From: Candidatus Obscuribacter sp. | GTDB lineage: Bacteria > Cyanobacteriota > Vampirovibrionia > Obscuribacterales > Obscuribacteraceae | NCBI GenBank assembly: GCA_021772135.1 | Contig: JADYXQ010000177.1 | Coordinates: forward strand, 1-43,486 | Length of the DNA: 43,486 nt | Direction of reading: 5' to 3' | Part shown: one piece after another, positions 15,997 through 23,850 of the stretch | Position numbering within the stretch: position 1 is the first letter of the stretch | Layout of the letters: each line of letters starts with the position of its first letter | Program-made: the position numbers and the translations under genes | The notes under the pieces: model-generated | Seen by the model: only the letters and a program-made list of their open reading frames with translations | The model's database searches: none | What the model was told of the DNA's origin: nothing

Positions 15997-16896
15997 ATGT
16001 CTACAGTGATTACACCAAGAACCGGTACTAGACTCGTCAAAGAAGCATTAGCACAAATGCTCAAAGGCGGAGTAATTATGGATGTGGTTAATGCTGAGCA
16101 AGCAAAGATCGCAGAAGAAGCAGGAGCTGTAGCGGTCATGGCCCTTGAGCGTGTACCGGCTGATATTCGTGCCGATGGCGGTGTTGCTCGCATGAGCGAT
16201 CCTGAGCTAATCATTCAAATCATCGAATCAGTTTCTATTCCCGTTATGGCTAAAGCCAGAATCGGCCACTTCGTCGAAGCGCAAATTCTTGAATCACTGG
16301 GCGTCGATTGCGTTGACGAGAGTGAAGTTTTAACTCCTGCCGATGAAGAATTTCACATCGACAAAAACGCTTTCACCATTCCTTTTGTCTGCGGCGCGAA
16401 AAATCTCGGTGAAGCATTGCGACGTATTGGCGAAGGTGCAGCAATGATGCGCACCAAGGGCGAAGCAGGCACAGGCGACGTTGTTGAAGCTGTGCGTCAC
16501 GCCCGGGCTATTCTTGGTGAAATCAGAAAGCTCACCGCCATGCCCAAAGAAGAACTTATGAGCTATGCTAAAAACATCGGCGCTCCTTATGAGTTAATCG
16601 TCAAAGTGGCTGCCGAAGGCAAATTGCCAGTGGTCAATTTTGCCGCCGGTGGTATCGCCACTCCTGCTGATGCAGCACTGATGATGCAACTGGGTGTGGA
16701 CGGCGTCTTTGTTGGATCCGGCATTTTTAAATCAGGCAATCCGATGCAACGGGCTCAGGCGATTGTTAAAGCCACCACCTTCTACAAAGACCCTGAAGTT
16801 CTGGCAAAAGTAAGCCGCAATTTGGGCGAAGCAATGGTTGGTCGCAACTGTCGTGATCTCGCTCCAGCTGAAACTCTGGCCAGCCGCGGCTGGTAG
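15997..16896 (+). CDS. pdxS: Pyridoxal 5'-phosphate synthase, synthase subunit
   Basis: 299 residues. With PdxT it makes pyridoxal 5'-phosphate from ribose 5-phosphate, glyceraldehyde 3-phosphate and ammonia. It forms a (beta/alpha)8 dodecamer. Visible: D29 in [29 protein letters not shown], the first Schiff-base lysine K86 in VMAKARIGH, the second K154 in [10 protein letters not shown], and the phosphate-binding [15 protein letters not shown]. Start: ATG 15997 with AGGAG (15986-15990) 6 bases upstream, the best in the operon. pdxT starts 5 bases after the stop. No thiamine or DXP-dependent B6 genes lie near, consistent with the DXP-independent pathway. Confidence 0.98.
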   Translation: MSTVITPRTGTRLVKEALAQMLKGGVIMDVVNAEQAKIAEEAGAVAVMALERVPADIRADGGVARMSDPELIIQIIESVSIPVMAKARIGHFVEAQILESLGVDCVDESEVLTPADEEFHIDKNAFTIPFVCGAKNLGEALRRIGEGAAMMRTKGEAGTGDVVEAVRHARAILGEIRKLTAMPKEELMSYAKNIGAPYELIVKVAAEGKLPVVNFAAGGIATPADAALMMQLGVDGVFVGSGIFKSGNPMQRAQAIVKATTFYKDPEVLAKVSRNLGEAMVGRNCRDLAPAETLASRGW

Positions 16897-16901
16897 ATTT
16901 T

Positions 16902-17495
16902 ATGATTGTGGGAGTGCTGGCATTGCAAGGCGATTTCGCCGAGCATATCAATATGCTTACGGCATGTGGTGTCAAAGCTGTTGCCGTGCGCTATGCCGCT
17001 GAACTTGACGGTCTTGATGGTCTGATTATTCCCGGTGGCGAATCAACCGCCGTGGATAAACTGACTGACGATGGCAGCGCTCCAATCTTTTCGGCTATCA
17101 AAGAAAAGATTACGCAACAGCAACTACCGGTATATGGCACCTGCATGGGCTCTATTTTTCTTGCCAAAGATATTGAGGGCTCGAGGCAGGGCCGATTAGC
17201 TGTGATGGACGTCAAGGTCAAACGCAATGCTTTTGGTCCACAGCGTCGAAGCTTTGAGACCGATCTTGCCATTGCTGCTCTTGGTGAAGAGCCCTTTCCC
17301 GCTGTCTTTATTCGTGCGCCCCTGATTACTGAATGTGGTTTGGGCGTAGAAATATTGGCGCGCTTAAACGAAGGTATCGTTATGGCCAGGCAGAGTAATT
17401 TGCTGGTGACCGCATTTCATCCTGAGATAACAGGCGACTTGCGGGTGCACCGCTATTTCTTGGATATGGTGGAAGGGCATAAGCGCCTGTGCTGA
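16902..17495 (+). CDS. pdxT: Pyridoxal 5'-phosphate synthase, glutaminase subunit
   Basis: 197 residues. A class I glutaminase that supplies ammonia to PdxS. Visible: GVLALQGDFAEH, the oxyanion strand IIPGGEST, the nucleophile C81 in YGTCMGSIF and the His/Glu pair H173 and E175 in AFHPEITGD. The nucleophile elbow reads GTCMGS where most PdxT have GTCAG, so a Met replaces the Ala beside the catalytic Cys. The catalytic triad is complete. It starts 5 bases after pdxS. A weak GC stem followed by a T run (17481-17509) may end the transcript. Confidence 0.97.
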   Translation: MIVGVLALQGDFAEHINMLTACGVKAVAVRYAAELDGLDGLIIPGGESTAVDKLTDDGSAPIFSAIKEKITQQQLPVYGTCMGSIFLAKDIEGSRQGRLAVMDVKVKRNAFGPQRRSFETDLAIAALGEEPFPAVFIRAPLITECGLGVEILARLNEGIVMARQSNLLVTAFHPEITGDLRVHRYFLDMVEGHKRLC

Positions 17496-17509
17496 CTGGT
17501 GGGCTTTTT
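17481..17509 (+). terminator. Weak terminator after pdxT
   Basis: AAGC...GCTT arms with an imperfect GCC/GGT extension are followed by TTTTT (17505-17509). The stem overlaps the pdxT stop codon and is interrupted, so it is a low-confidence call. Confidence 0.25.
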
Positions 17510-17526
17510 CTTCGCCTAAGGAATTT

Positions 17527-17568
17527 TACAACTTAAAGGTTGTGAAACTGTACAACTTATAAGTTGTA
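17527..17568. repeat. Twin palindromic operator-like sites
   Basis: TACAACTTATAAGTTGTA (17551-17568) is a perfect 18-base palindrome. A second, imperfect copy TACAACTTAAAGGTTGTG occupies 17527-17544, exactly 24 bases upstream. Two dimer sites at near-helical spacing between pdxT and the gene at 17634 look like a repressor or activator binding region. They are not terminators, since an A run follows on the plus strand. Confidence 0.5.
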
Positions 17569-17621
17569 AAAAAACCTAGACGGCCATTAGCGATACCCCA
17601 CCGAAGGCGGTCGATCTCGAC

Positions 17622-17627
17622 TACAAT
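17622..17627 (+). promoter_or_regulatory. -10 element of a possible leaderless gene
   Basis: TACAAT ends 6 bases before ATG 17634. The usual start distance places the first transcribed base at the start codon. No clear -35 is seen, so an activator at the palindromes upstream may be needed. Confidence 0.35.
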
Positions 17628-17633
17628 AGGCTG

Positions 17634-17993
17634 ATGCTCGGCTTTTATATATTTCAGTTTGTCCCAATTGTCATTGTCGAAGGCATCGTTCTCTGGCGCA
17701 TGAAATGGGCTTCTCTGCCGCGCTCCATGTTTGATTCGTTGATGATGAATTTTGCTTCGTTCTTGGGTTTAGTGCTCGGTCTGGGGCCCTATATAACCGG
17801 TTCGATGCCCATGGGATTGACGCTTTTCGGCACCTATTCCTTCATGGTGGAAGGCACAGTGTTGATGCTGCTTGAAAGCAAAGATCCCAAGCTGGTGTGG
17901 GCCTGCGCTCTGACGGCCAATTTGCTTGGATGCGTCCTTCTGGCAGTAGAAGCGCTGGTGGGAGCCATCCCTGGAATATTTTCGCAACCCTGA
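17634..17993 (+). CDS. Small membrane protein of unknown function
   Basis: 119 residues with about four hydrophobic segments (about 2-22, 32-55, 57-80, 88-112). Acidic residues lie in or beside the membrane (VIVEGIVLW, MVEGTVLML), and AVEALVGAIPG is similar, giving three VE(G/A) patterns. I know no family for it. Start: ATG 17634, with TACAAT at 17622-17627, so transcription would begin at or next to the ATG and the message may be leaderless. The twin palindrome lies 66 bases upstream and probably controls it. The 96-base gap to the ligase gene leaves open whether they share a transcript. Confidence 0.7.
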   Translation: MLGFYIFQFVPIVIVEGIVLWRMKWASLPRSMFDSLMMNFASFLGLVLGLGPYITGSMPMGLTLFGTYSFMVEGTVLMLLESKDPKLVWACALTANLLGCVLLAVEALVGAIPGIFSQP

Positions 17994-18089
17994 AGATTTT
18001 TATTTGCTTCTATTGATATTGTAAAGTGCCTTACGGCGCTAAAATTTGAGCGAATAAAAGTAGCGCTTCAGCGAGCGAGTTATATCCAC

Positions 18090-20093
18090 ATGAGCAAAAC
18101 CAATCTGGCCAAAGATACCAAAGCTTCAGTCAATGCCGCCACTGAAATAATCTGGCAACCCAGCGGAGATTATCTTAAAAGCCGCGTAGTTGATTTCATG
18201 CAAAAGCATGACATTGCCGATTGGCAGACTTTGATTGAAAGGTCTAACCAGGATACAGACTGGTTCTGGCAAGCCGCTCTTGAATACATGGGTTTTCAGT
18301 GGAATAAACCTTACACCAAGTTGATGGATAGCTCCAAAGGTTTTCCCTGGACCGAATGGTTTGTGGGCGGCGAGCTCAATATCATGTCCAATACCCTCGA
18401 CTGGCATTTGGACAAAGGCAAAGTCGCAGGTGATCGCATTAGCGTGGGCGCGGACCATCCGGCCTTAATTTGGGAAGGCGAAGATGGCCGCAAGCGTCAA
18501 TATAGTTATGGCGAACTCAGTGCCCTGACCGGAAAAATTGCCGGCGCTATGCTTAAGCTCGATGTTAAGGCCGGCGACGCCATCGGCATTTATATGCCAA
18601 TGGTACCGGAAGTGGTGGCAGTGCTCTTCGCCTGCTTTAAAATTGGTGCCGTGGCAGTGCCGGTCTTCAGCGGTTTTGGCCCTGAATCTCTGGCTACCAG
18701 GCTCAATGATGCCGGGGCAAAAATTTTATTTACCGCCGATGCCGGAAAGCGTCGCGGCAAGTTGATACCGATTAAAGCCGAAGCAGATCAAGCAGCAGCC
18801 CTGGTGCCTTCTCTTGTGCATATGGTGGTGCTCAAGCATTGCGATAGCGGAGCAGCAATGCAGGAAGGCCGCGACTTTTGGTTCGGCGATCTGGTCAATG
18901 AGGCCACAGAAGCGGTCACCGTGGCTAACCTTTCTGCTGAGCATCCTTCGATGTATCTTTATACATCAGGCACCACCGGCAAACCCAAAGGCACTGTCCA
19001 CACTCATGCCGGTGCTCTGGCGCAAATTGCCAAAGAGCTTGGTTTTGCTTTCGACCTGCAGCCCGATGATGTATTTTTCTGGGTCTCTGATATCGGCTGG
19101 ATGATGGGACCGTGGGAAATGATTGGCACCACTTTCTGGGGTGCCACCATGCTCATCTACGAGGGGCATCCCGCCTATCCTGAGCCTGATGCCGTGTGGA
19201 AAATTTGCCAGCGTTATAAGGTTAAAAGCCTTGGTATTAGCCCCACTTTAATTCGCAGTTTGAAAGCTCAGGGCAATAGTTGGGTAGAGAAAAACGACCT
19301 TTCTAGTCTGCGCCTGCTTGGATCTACCGGTGAAGCCTGGGACGAAGACAGCTATATGTGGTTCTTCGAAGAAGTAGGGAAGAAGCGCTGTCCGATTATC
19401 AATATTTCGGGCGGCACCGAAATTGTCGGTTGTCTGCTCTCGCCACTGCCGGTGATGCCCCTGAAAGCATGTTCACTGGGTGCGCCTGGCCTGGGCATGG
19501 ACATTGATGTCTTTAACGAAGAAGGCCAAAGTATACACGGCGAAATTGGTCACCTGGTTTGCCGCAAGCCGGCACCGTCCATGACCAGAGGATTTCTTAA
19601 AGATCCAGACCGTTATATCGAGACCTATTTCACTAAGTTTCCTGGAGTGTGGTACCACGGCGACTGGGCTAAAGTAGATAAGGACGGCTCATGGTTCTTG
19701 TTTGGTCGCTCCGACGATACCATCAAAGTGTCTGGTAAAAGAGTGGGCCCGGGCGAAGTAGAATCGGTACTGGTAGAACATTCTTCAGTGTCGGAGGCGG
19801 CGGTGATAGGCGTTCCGCACGAACTCAAAGGTGAATGTCTGGTTTGTTTTCTCGTGATGATGCCGAGCGAAAATTTGACTGACGATAAAATCGCTGAATT
19901 GCGCAGTATGGTTGGTGTGAAATTAGGATCCACTCTTAAACCCGATACCATCATTGCTGTAGTTGCACTGCCCAAGACTCGTTCAGGAAAAATCGTCAGA
20001 GGAACTATCAGGCGCAAATACCTTGATCAGGCGCTCGGTGATTTATCTTCCATCGAAAATCCTGAAGCATTAGACTTCATTCGTGCCAAATAA
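18090..20093 (+). CDS. Acetyl-CoA-synthetase-like acyl-CoA ligase with altered acyl pocket
   Basis: 667 residues, the length of Acs. AMP-forming ligase: carboxylate + ATP + CoA gives acyl-CoA. Visible: phosphate loop YTSGTTGKPKG (291-301), GSTGEAW, HGDWAK, GRSDDTIKVSGKRVGPGEVE and the adenylation lysine K634 in PKTRSGKIVRG, a site for acetylation control in Acs. In true Acs the acetate pocket is closed by Trp in WWQTE; here the segment is SGGTE, with Gly441 at the Trp position. In Acs that change admits longer acids, so a substrate larger than acetate is likely. The DIGWMMGPWEM segment also differs from Acs. The next gene overlaps its last 11 bases, tying it to surface acylation. The Shine-Dalgarno is weak. 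Confidence 0.9.
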   Translation: MSKTNLAKDTKASVNAATEIIWQPSGDYLKSRVVDFMQKHDIADWQTLIERSNQDTDWFWQAALEYMGFQWNKPYTKLMDSSKGFPWTEWFVGGELNIMSNTLDWHLDKGKVAGDRISVGADHPALIWEGEDGRKRQYSYGELSALTGKIAGAMLKLDVKAGDAIGIYMPMVPEVVAVLFACFKIGAVAVPVFSGFGPESLATRLNDAGAKILFTADAGKRRGKLIPIKAEADQAAALVPSLVHMVVLKHCDSGAAMQEGRDFWFGDLVNEATEAVTVANLSAEHPSMYLYTSGTTGKPKGTVHTHAGALAQIAKELGFAFDLQPDDVFFWVSDIGWMMGPWEMIGTTFWGATMLIYEGHPAYPEPDAVWKICQRYKVKSLGISPTLIRSLKAQGNSWVEKNDLSSLRLLGSTGEAWDEDSYMWFFEEVGKKRCPIINISGGTEIVGCLLSPLPVMPLKACSLGAPGLGMDIDVFNEEGQSIHGEIGHLVCRKPAPSMTRGFLKDPDRYIETYFTKFPGVWYHGDWAKVDKDGSWFLFGRSDDTIKVSGKRVGPGEVESVLVEHSSVSEAAVIGVPHELKGECLVCFLVMMPSENLTDDKIAELRSMVGVKLGSTLKPDTIIAVVALPKTRSGKIVRGTIRRKYLDQALGDLSSIENPEALDFIRAK

Positions 20094-21261
20094 GGCTATT
20101 CGAGCTTTAACATGTGTCCCTGTTCTGACGCTTCTGGTTTTGCTGCTTGTGGAGCTCTGGCTGCGTCAAGGTAATCCGATGGATGCCATAGGCATTCGCA
20201 ACGTCGATTCTTGGGATATTGTCAGCCGCATCAACGTATCGCGCAAAGTCTGCCCACAGCTGGCTTTGATTGGCTCGTCGCTGATGTTGGTTTTAAATCA
20301 AGATGAACACGGCAGCCATTTTTATACCGGCGATAATCCCAGTTATCTGGGCTCGCTTTTGCGGCAAGTCACAGGTAAAGAAATTAAATGCATTAATCTC
20401 AGCACTGGTTTGCAAATGGTTTCTGAAGCTTATATGGTCACTGAGGCGGCTTGCAACAATCCTTGCTATCCCAAAGTAATTATTTACGGCGTCTCAATGC
20501 GTGATTTTATTCAAGACGCCCTGGCGGCCGAATGGCATACAGACAGCTTTAACAGTGTGGCACCGCTGGTGCCGGTTCTGGCACGTGAGAATGTTTTTTC
20601 CAGACAGGGTGCCGACGAATTTCTGGCCAGTCACTTCTTCTATATTTATCGCAATCGCACTGATTTCAAAAATTTTTTCAGTGTGCTGGCAAAAAATCTA
20701 ATTGAGATCATGCCTGTTGATTTTTATTTCCCCCGTCTGGGACCTGATCACAAATGGCATCAACTCAAAGAGGGGTTTTTGTTTGAGCAATGGATTCCGC
20801 GTAAGCAAGAAAAATTTGCCGAACAGATGTATCACGCTCATCCGGAAGTCTTGAGAGATTACTACAAGACTTTTCAAACAATGATTTACCACAAACAATA
20901 TAAACAAGCTCCAGAGGTCTCCAATCATTATTTATTAAAACTGGTGCAGCTGTGCCGGCGTAAGGGTATTGTGCTGGTGCTGGTTAATATGCCGCTCTCG
21001 CCGGATACATCAAAAGTGGTGCCCGCCACTCAAATGAACGGTTTTCGCCAATTTCTCAGTGCCAGCGAAAAGGCCGGCAATTTTTATTTGATAGATCTCT
21101 GGGGAGACGCTGCCTTTCAAGATAGCGATTACAAAGACGGTGTGCATCTAAATTTTAGCGGCGCTAAAAAACTGGCAGATAAGATCGTCAACCATCTGCA
21201 AGTGCGCTATCCGGCGGTGCTGGATGTTTTGAAGTCTGGGGAGCAGAAAGATGCTCTTTAA
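20083..21261 (+). CDS. SGNH/AlgJ-like protein, partner of the MBOAT acyltransferase
   Basis: 392 residues. One N-terminal membrane anchor (ALTCVPVLTLLVLLLVELW, about 8-26) with the rest outside. A SGNH-like pattern: the serine motif LIGSSLM (64-66) and the C-terminal DGVHLNFSGAKKLADKI with Asp352 and His355, typical of SGNH hydrolases and of the DltD/AlgJ/AlgX group that passes acyl groups to polysaccharides. Start: GTG 20083 inside the end of the ligase gene (11-base overlap), without Shine-Dalgarno, so translation is coupled. The MBOAT gene overlaps its 3' end by 11 bases in turn. I infer it completes transfer of an acyl group to a secreted polymer. Confidence 0.8.
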   Translation: MPNKAIRALTCVPVLTLLVLLLVELWLRQGNPMDAIGIRNVDSWDIVSRINVSRKVCPQLALIGSSLMLVLNQDEHGSHFYTGDNPSYLGSLLRQVTGKEIKCINLSTGLQMVSEAYMVTEAACNNPCYPKVIIYGVSMRDFIQDALAAEWHTDSFNSVAPLVPVLARENVFSRQGADEFLASHFFYIYRNRTDFKNFFSVLAKNLIEIMPVDFYFPRLGPDHKWHQLKEGFLFEQWIPRKQEKFAEQMYHAHPEVLRDYYKTFQTMIYHKQYKQAPEVSNHYLLKLVQLCRRKGIVLVLVNMPLSPDTSKVVPATQMNGFRQFLSASEKAGNFYLIDLWGDAAFQDSDYKDGVHLNFSGAKKLADKIVNHLQVRYPAVLDVLKSGEQKDAL

Positions 21262-22717
21262 TAGCTTCAGCTATTTAGTCTTCTTGCCCATTGTGGTGTT
21301 GCTCTACTGGCTGGTGGCCAATAAATATCGACCACTGCTCTTGCTTATTGCCAGCTATATTTTTTACAGCGCATGGAACCCGATTTATCTCATCTTGATT
21401 GTCGGCATGACTCTCGTTAACTGGATCTTTGGCTTGCTTATGGCACCGGCGGTGCGCTTGAGGAAACCAGTTCTGGTGGCAGCGATAATCTTCAACCTAG
21501 CCATTCTTTGTTATTACAAGTATGTCAATTTCATCCTCAACTCTATTGCTGACTGCTTGAATTTGCTTCAATTTTCCGGCCCTGGGGCTGCCTCTCATTT
21601 ACCTGATGACTGGCGAGTGAATGTAATTTTGCCCCTCGGTATATCGTTTTTTACTTTTGAATTTCTGCATTATCTAATTGAAGTTTTTAAAGGTGGGCAG
21701 GCAGTCAAAAATCCTGTTAAGTTCGCTGTCTTTGCTGCTTTCTTTCCCACACAGATTGCCGGCCCGATTAAACGCTATCAAGATTTTATTCACCAGCTCG
21801 AGCAGCCGTCGGTTTTTCAGATTGCTTTGCTTGAGAAAGGTTTCGTTATGGTTTTGCATGGGCTGGCAAAGAAAGTTCTATTGGCCGACAACCTGGCCAT
21901 TTACGTCAATCATATTTATGGTGCTCCAGGTGCTGCTACCAATCTTGATTTATGGCTGGCCACTTATGCCTTTGCCTTTCAAGTCTATTGTGATTTTTCA
22001 GGTTACACCGATGTGGCAATTGGCTCGGCGCTGATGCTCGGTCTTAATGTGCCGCCCAATTTCAATGTGCCTTATATGGCCTCGAACATCCGCGAGCTCT
22101 GGCACCGTCAGCATATTTCGCTTTCCAATTGGTTTCGCGACTATGTTTACTTCAGCCTCGGCGGCTCTCGCTGTAGTCGAGGGCGAATCTATTTAAATCT
22201 GTTGATAACTACTGCACTGGCTGGTCTGTGGCATGGAGCCGCCTGGCACCATGTGATGTGGGGACTCTTTCAAGGCCTGTCATTAATCGTCAACCGCGAG
22301 TGGATGCGCTTTTACGAAAAAATCCGCTGGTTGAAAAAATTTGTGCAGACCAAGCTGTGGACAGTGGTAGCCATCTTCATCACTTTCCACGCGTTTTGCC
22401 TCAGCTATGTATTTTTCAGGGCGGACAACAATGCCATAGCCTTGCATATTCTTGGACGAATGCTTCGTCTCTGGTATGCTGCACCTCACGGACGGCCGTT
22501 ATTTTTGTCAACTCAGGGGCCACTGGTTGCTCCCCTGGTGCCCTTGATAATTGCCGCCCTTGTAATTGCCCAGATCTTGTCTGAATATTTGCGCCGCAAC
22601 TCATTTTGGGCCAAAACACCGAGGCTGCTACAGGCCATTTATTGTGCCTTCTTGATTTTTATGATGCTTACTCTCATGCCAGATGAGGCCCATCGGTTTA
22701 TTTATTTCCAGTTTTAA
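21251..22717 (+). CDS. MBOAT-family O-acyltransferase (AlgI-like)
   Basis: 488 residues with about ten transmembrane segments. The AlgI-type signatures are clear: LFNSFSYLVFLPIVV at the N-terminus, PLGISFFTFEFLHYLIEV, FPTQIAGPIKRYQDF, YCDFSGYTDVAIG, NIRELWHRQHISLSNWFRDY and the catalytic histidine H328 in GLWHGAAWHHVMWG. Such enzymes move an acyl group from a cytoplasmic donor across the membrane onto an exopolysaccharide (alginate, cellulose, peptidoglycan). Start: ATG 21251 with GGGGAG about 7 bases upstream and an 11-base overlap with the SGNH gene. No polysaccharide synthase is nearby, so the acceptor is unknown. Confidence 0.95.
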   Translation: MLFNSFSYLVFLPIVVLLYWLVANKYRPLLLLIASYIFYSAWNPIYLILIVGMTLVNWIFGLLMAPAVRLRKPVLVAAIIFNLAILCYYKYVNFILNSIADCLNLLQFSGPGAASHLPDDWRVNVILPLGISFFTFEFLHYLIEVFKGGQAVKNPVKFAVFAAFFPTQIAGPIKRYQDFIHQLEQPSVFQIALLEKGFVMVLHGLAKKVLLADNLAIYVNHIYGAPGAATNLDLWLATYAFAFQVYCDFSGYTDVAIGSALMLGLNVPPNFNVPYMASNIRELWHRQHISLSNWFRDYVYFSLGGSRCSRGRIYLNLLITTALAGLWHGAAWHHVMWGLFQGLSLIVNREWMRFYEKIRWLKKFVQTKLWTVVAIFITFHAFCLSYVFFRADNNAIALHILGRMLRLWYAAPHGRPLFLSTQGPLVAPLVPLIIAALVIAQILSEYLRRNSFWAKTPRLLQAIYCAFLIFMMLTLMPDEAHRFIYFQF

Positions 22718-22730
22718 CTCTTGAGGACTT

Positions 22731-23819
22731 ATGAAAGATTCAGAAAAAGAAAAAGTAAGAAAGCGCTTCCTGGTCAAACCGCATACAAAAGTCGATCTGG
22801 CCAACGATTTTAAATCAGGCCTGGATATTTCTACTTTAGACAAGGAGAGCGCTAAAGAATTTTTGGACAGCGATATCGAGCGCATTGCCGAGTATCAAGA
22901 CATTTTGTATGCTCAGAATCAATACTCGCTGTTGGTTATTTTTCAGGCTATGGACGCCGCCGGCAAAGACAGCACGATTAAACATGTGATGTCCGGAATT
23001 AATCCTCAAGGATGCCAGGTATTTAGTTTTAAGGCGCCGTCGGAAGAAGAGCTTGATCATGATTTTCTCTGGCGTTGCTCAAAAGCATTGCCCGAAAACG
23101 GACGCATTGGTGTTTTTAACCGCTCTTATTACGAAGAAGTGCTGGTAACGCGCGTTCATCCGGAAGTATTGGCCAGGCAGGCTCTGCCTAAGGAACTTAC
23201 AGGCAAAGGGTTATGGAAGCGGCGCTTTGAACAGATTAACAATTATGAAAAACACCTGGTGGAAAATGGCACCGTAATTTTGAAATTTTTCCTCAATGTC
23301 TCTAAAGCCGAACAGAAAAACCGGTTTATTGCCAGACTGGATAAACCAGAGAAAAACTGGAAATTTTCATCTGCCGATGTGCGTGAGCGCGGCCACTGGG
23401 AAGAATATATGAATGCTTACGAAGATTGCCTCGGCAACACCAGTACGGAAGCTGCCCCCTGGTACGTGATACCGGCTGACCATAAACCATTTTGTCGCCT
23501 GGCGGTCAGCTATATAATTGCTGAGACTTTAAAAGGCATGGATTTGCATTATCCGAAAGTAGACGAGGCCCACCGAAGTGAGCTACTTAAAGCCCGTCGC
23601 ATGCTTGAGTCTGAAGACGGTGCTGTACCGGAAGAAGCTCCAGCTGAGGTCACCACCGGAGGCACCGGCGAAGCTACTAATGGTGCTGGAAGCGGCCACT
23701 CTACAGAAGTGAACGCGCAGGCCAAAAAAGCTGATTTGACTAACCTGGCGCAAGACCTGGAACAAAAAGCCAAAAAGAACAAAGCCAAGAAACAAAAGCC
23801 GAGGAAAAAGTCTAGGTAG
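22731..23819 (+). CDS. ppk2: Polyphosphate kinase 2 family, class III-like, with Lys-rich tail
   Basis: 362 residues. Uses polyphosphate to phosphorylate nucleotides (AMP or ADP). Walker A is [17 protein letters not shown] (73-89); [12 protein letters not shown] (127-138) holds the Walker B/lid Asn-Arg-Ser-Tyr; [16 protein letters not shown] and [15 protein letters not shown] follow. [14 protein letters not shown] is typical of the subgroup annotated as PPK2 class III, but class calls need alignment. After the conserved core ends near 290, a 70-residue tail goes from Glu/Thr/Gly to very Lys-rich ([15 protein letters not shown]), not usual in the family; it might hold the enzyme on polyphosphate. 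Start: ATG 22731 with TTGAGGAC upstream, 13 bases after the MBOAT gene. The tail ends in a tandem repeat (23806-23850). Confidence 0.93.
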   Translation: MKDSEKEKVRKRFLVKPHTKVDLANDFKSGLDISTLDKESAKEFLDSDIERIAEYQDILYAQNQYSLLVIFQAMDAAGKDSTIKHVMSGINPQGCQVFSFKAPSEEELDHDFLWRCSKALPENGRIGVFNRSYYEEVLVTRVHPEVLARQALPKELTGKGLWKRRFEQINNYEKHLVENGTVILKFFLNVSKAEQKNRFIARLDKPEKNWKFSSADVRERGHWEEYMNAYEDCLGNTSTEAAPWYVIPADHKPFCRLAVSYIIAETLKGMDLHYPKVDEAHRSELLKARRMLESEDGAVPEEAPAEVTTGGTGEATNGAGSGHSTEVNAQAKKADLTNLAQDLEQKAKKNKAKKQKPRKKSR

Positions 23820-23850
23820 CTAAAATCTAAGTCGTTAAAATCTAAGTAGT
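23806..23850. repeat. Three tandem 15-16 base repeats at the ppk2 / PDZ gene junction
   Basis: TAAAATCTAAGTCGT (23821-23835) and TAAAATCTAAGTAGT (23836-23850) are copies differing at one base; a degenerate copy (23806-23820) holds the ppk2 stop. In the ppk2 frame the bases after TAG 23817 read LKSKSLKSK and then TAG. On the opposite strand each copy carries a TAG, one of which (23842-23844) ends the PDZ gene. Slippage probably made the array. No terminator hairpin separates these converging genes. Confidence 0.7.
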
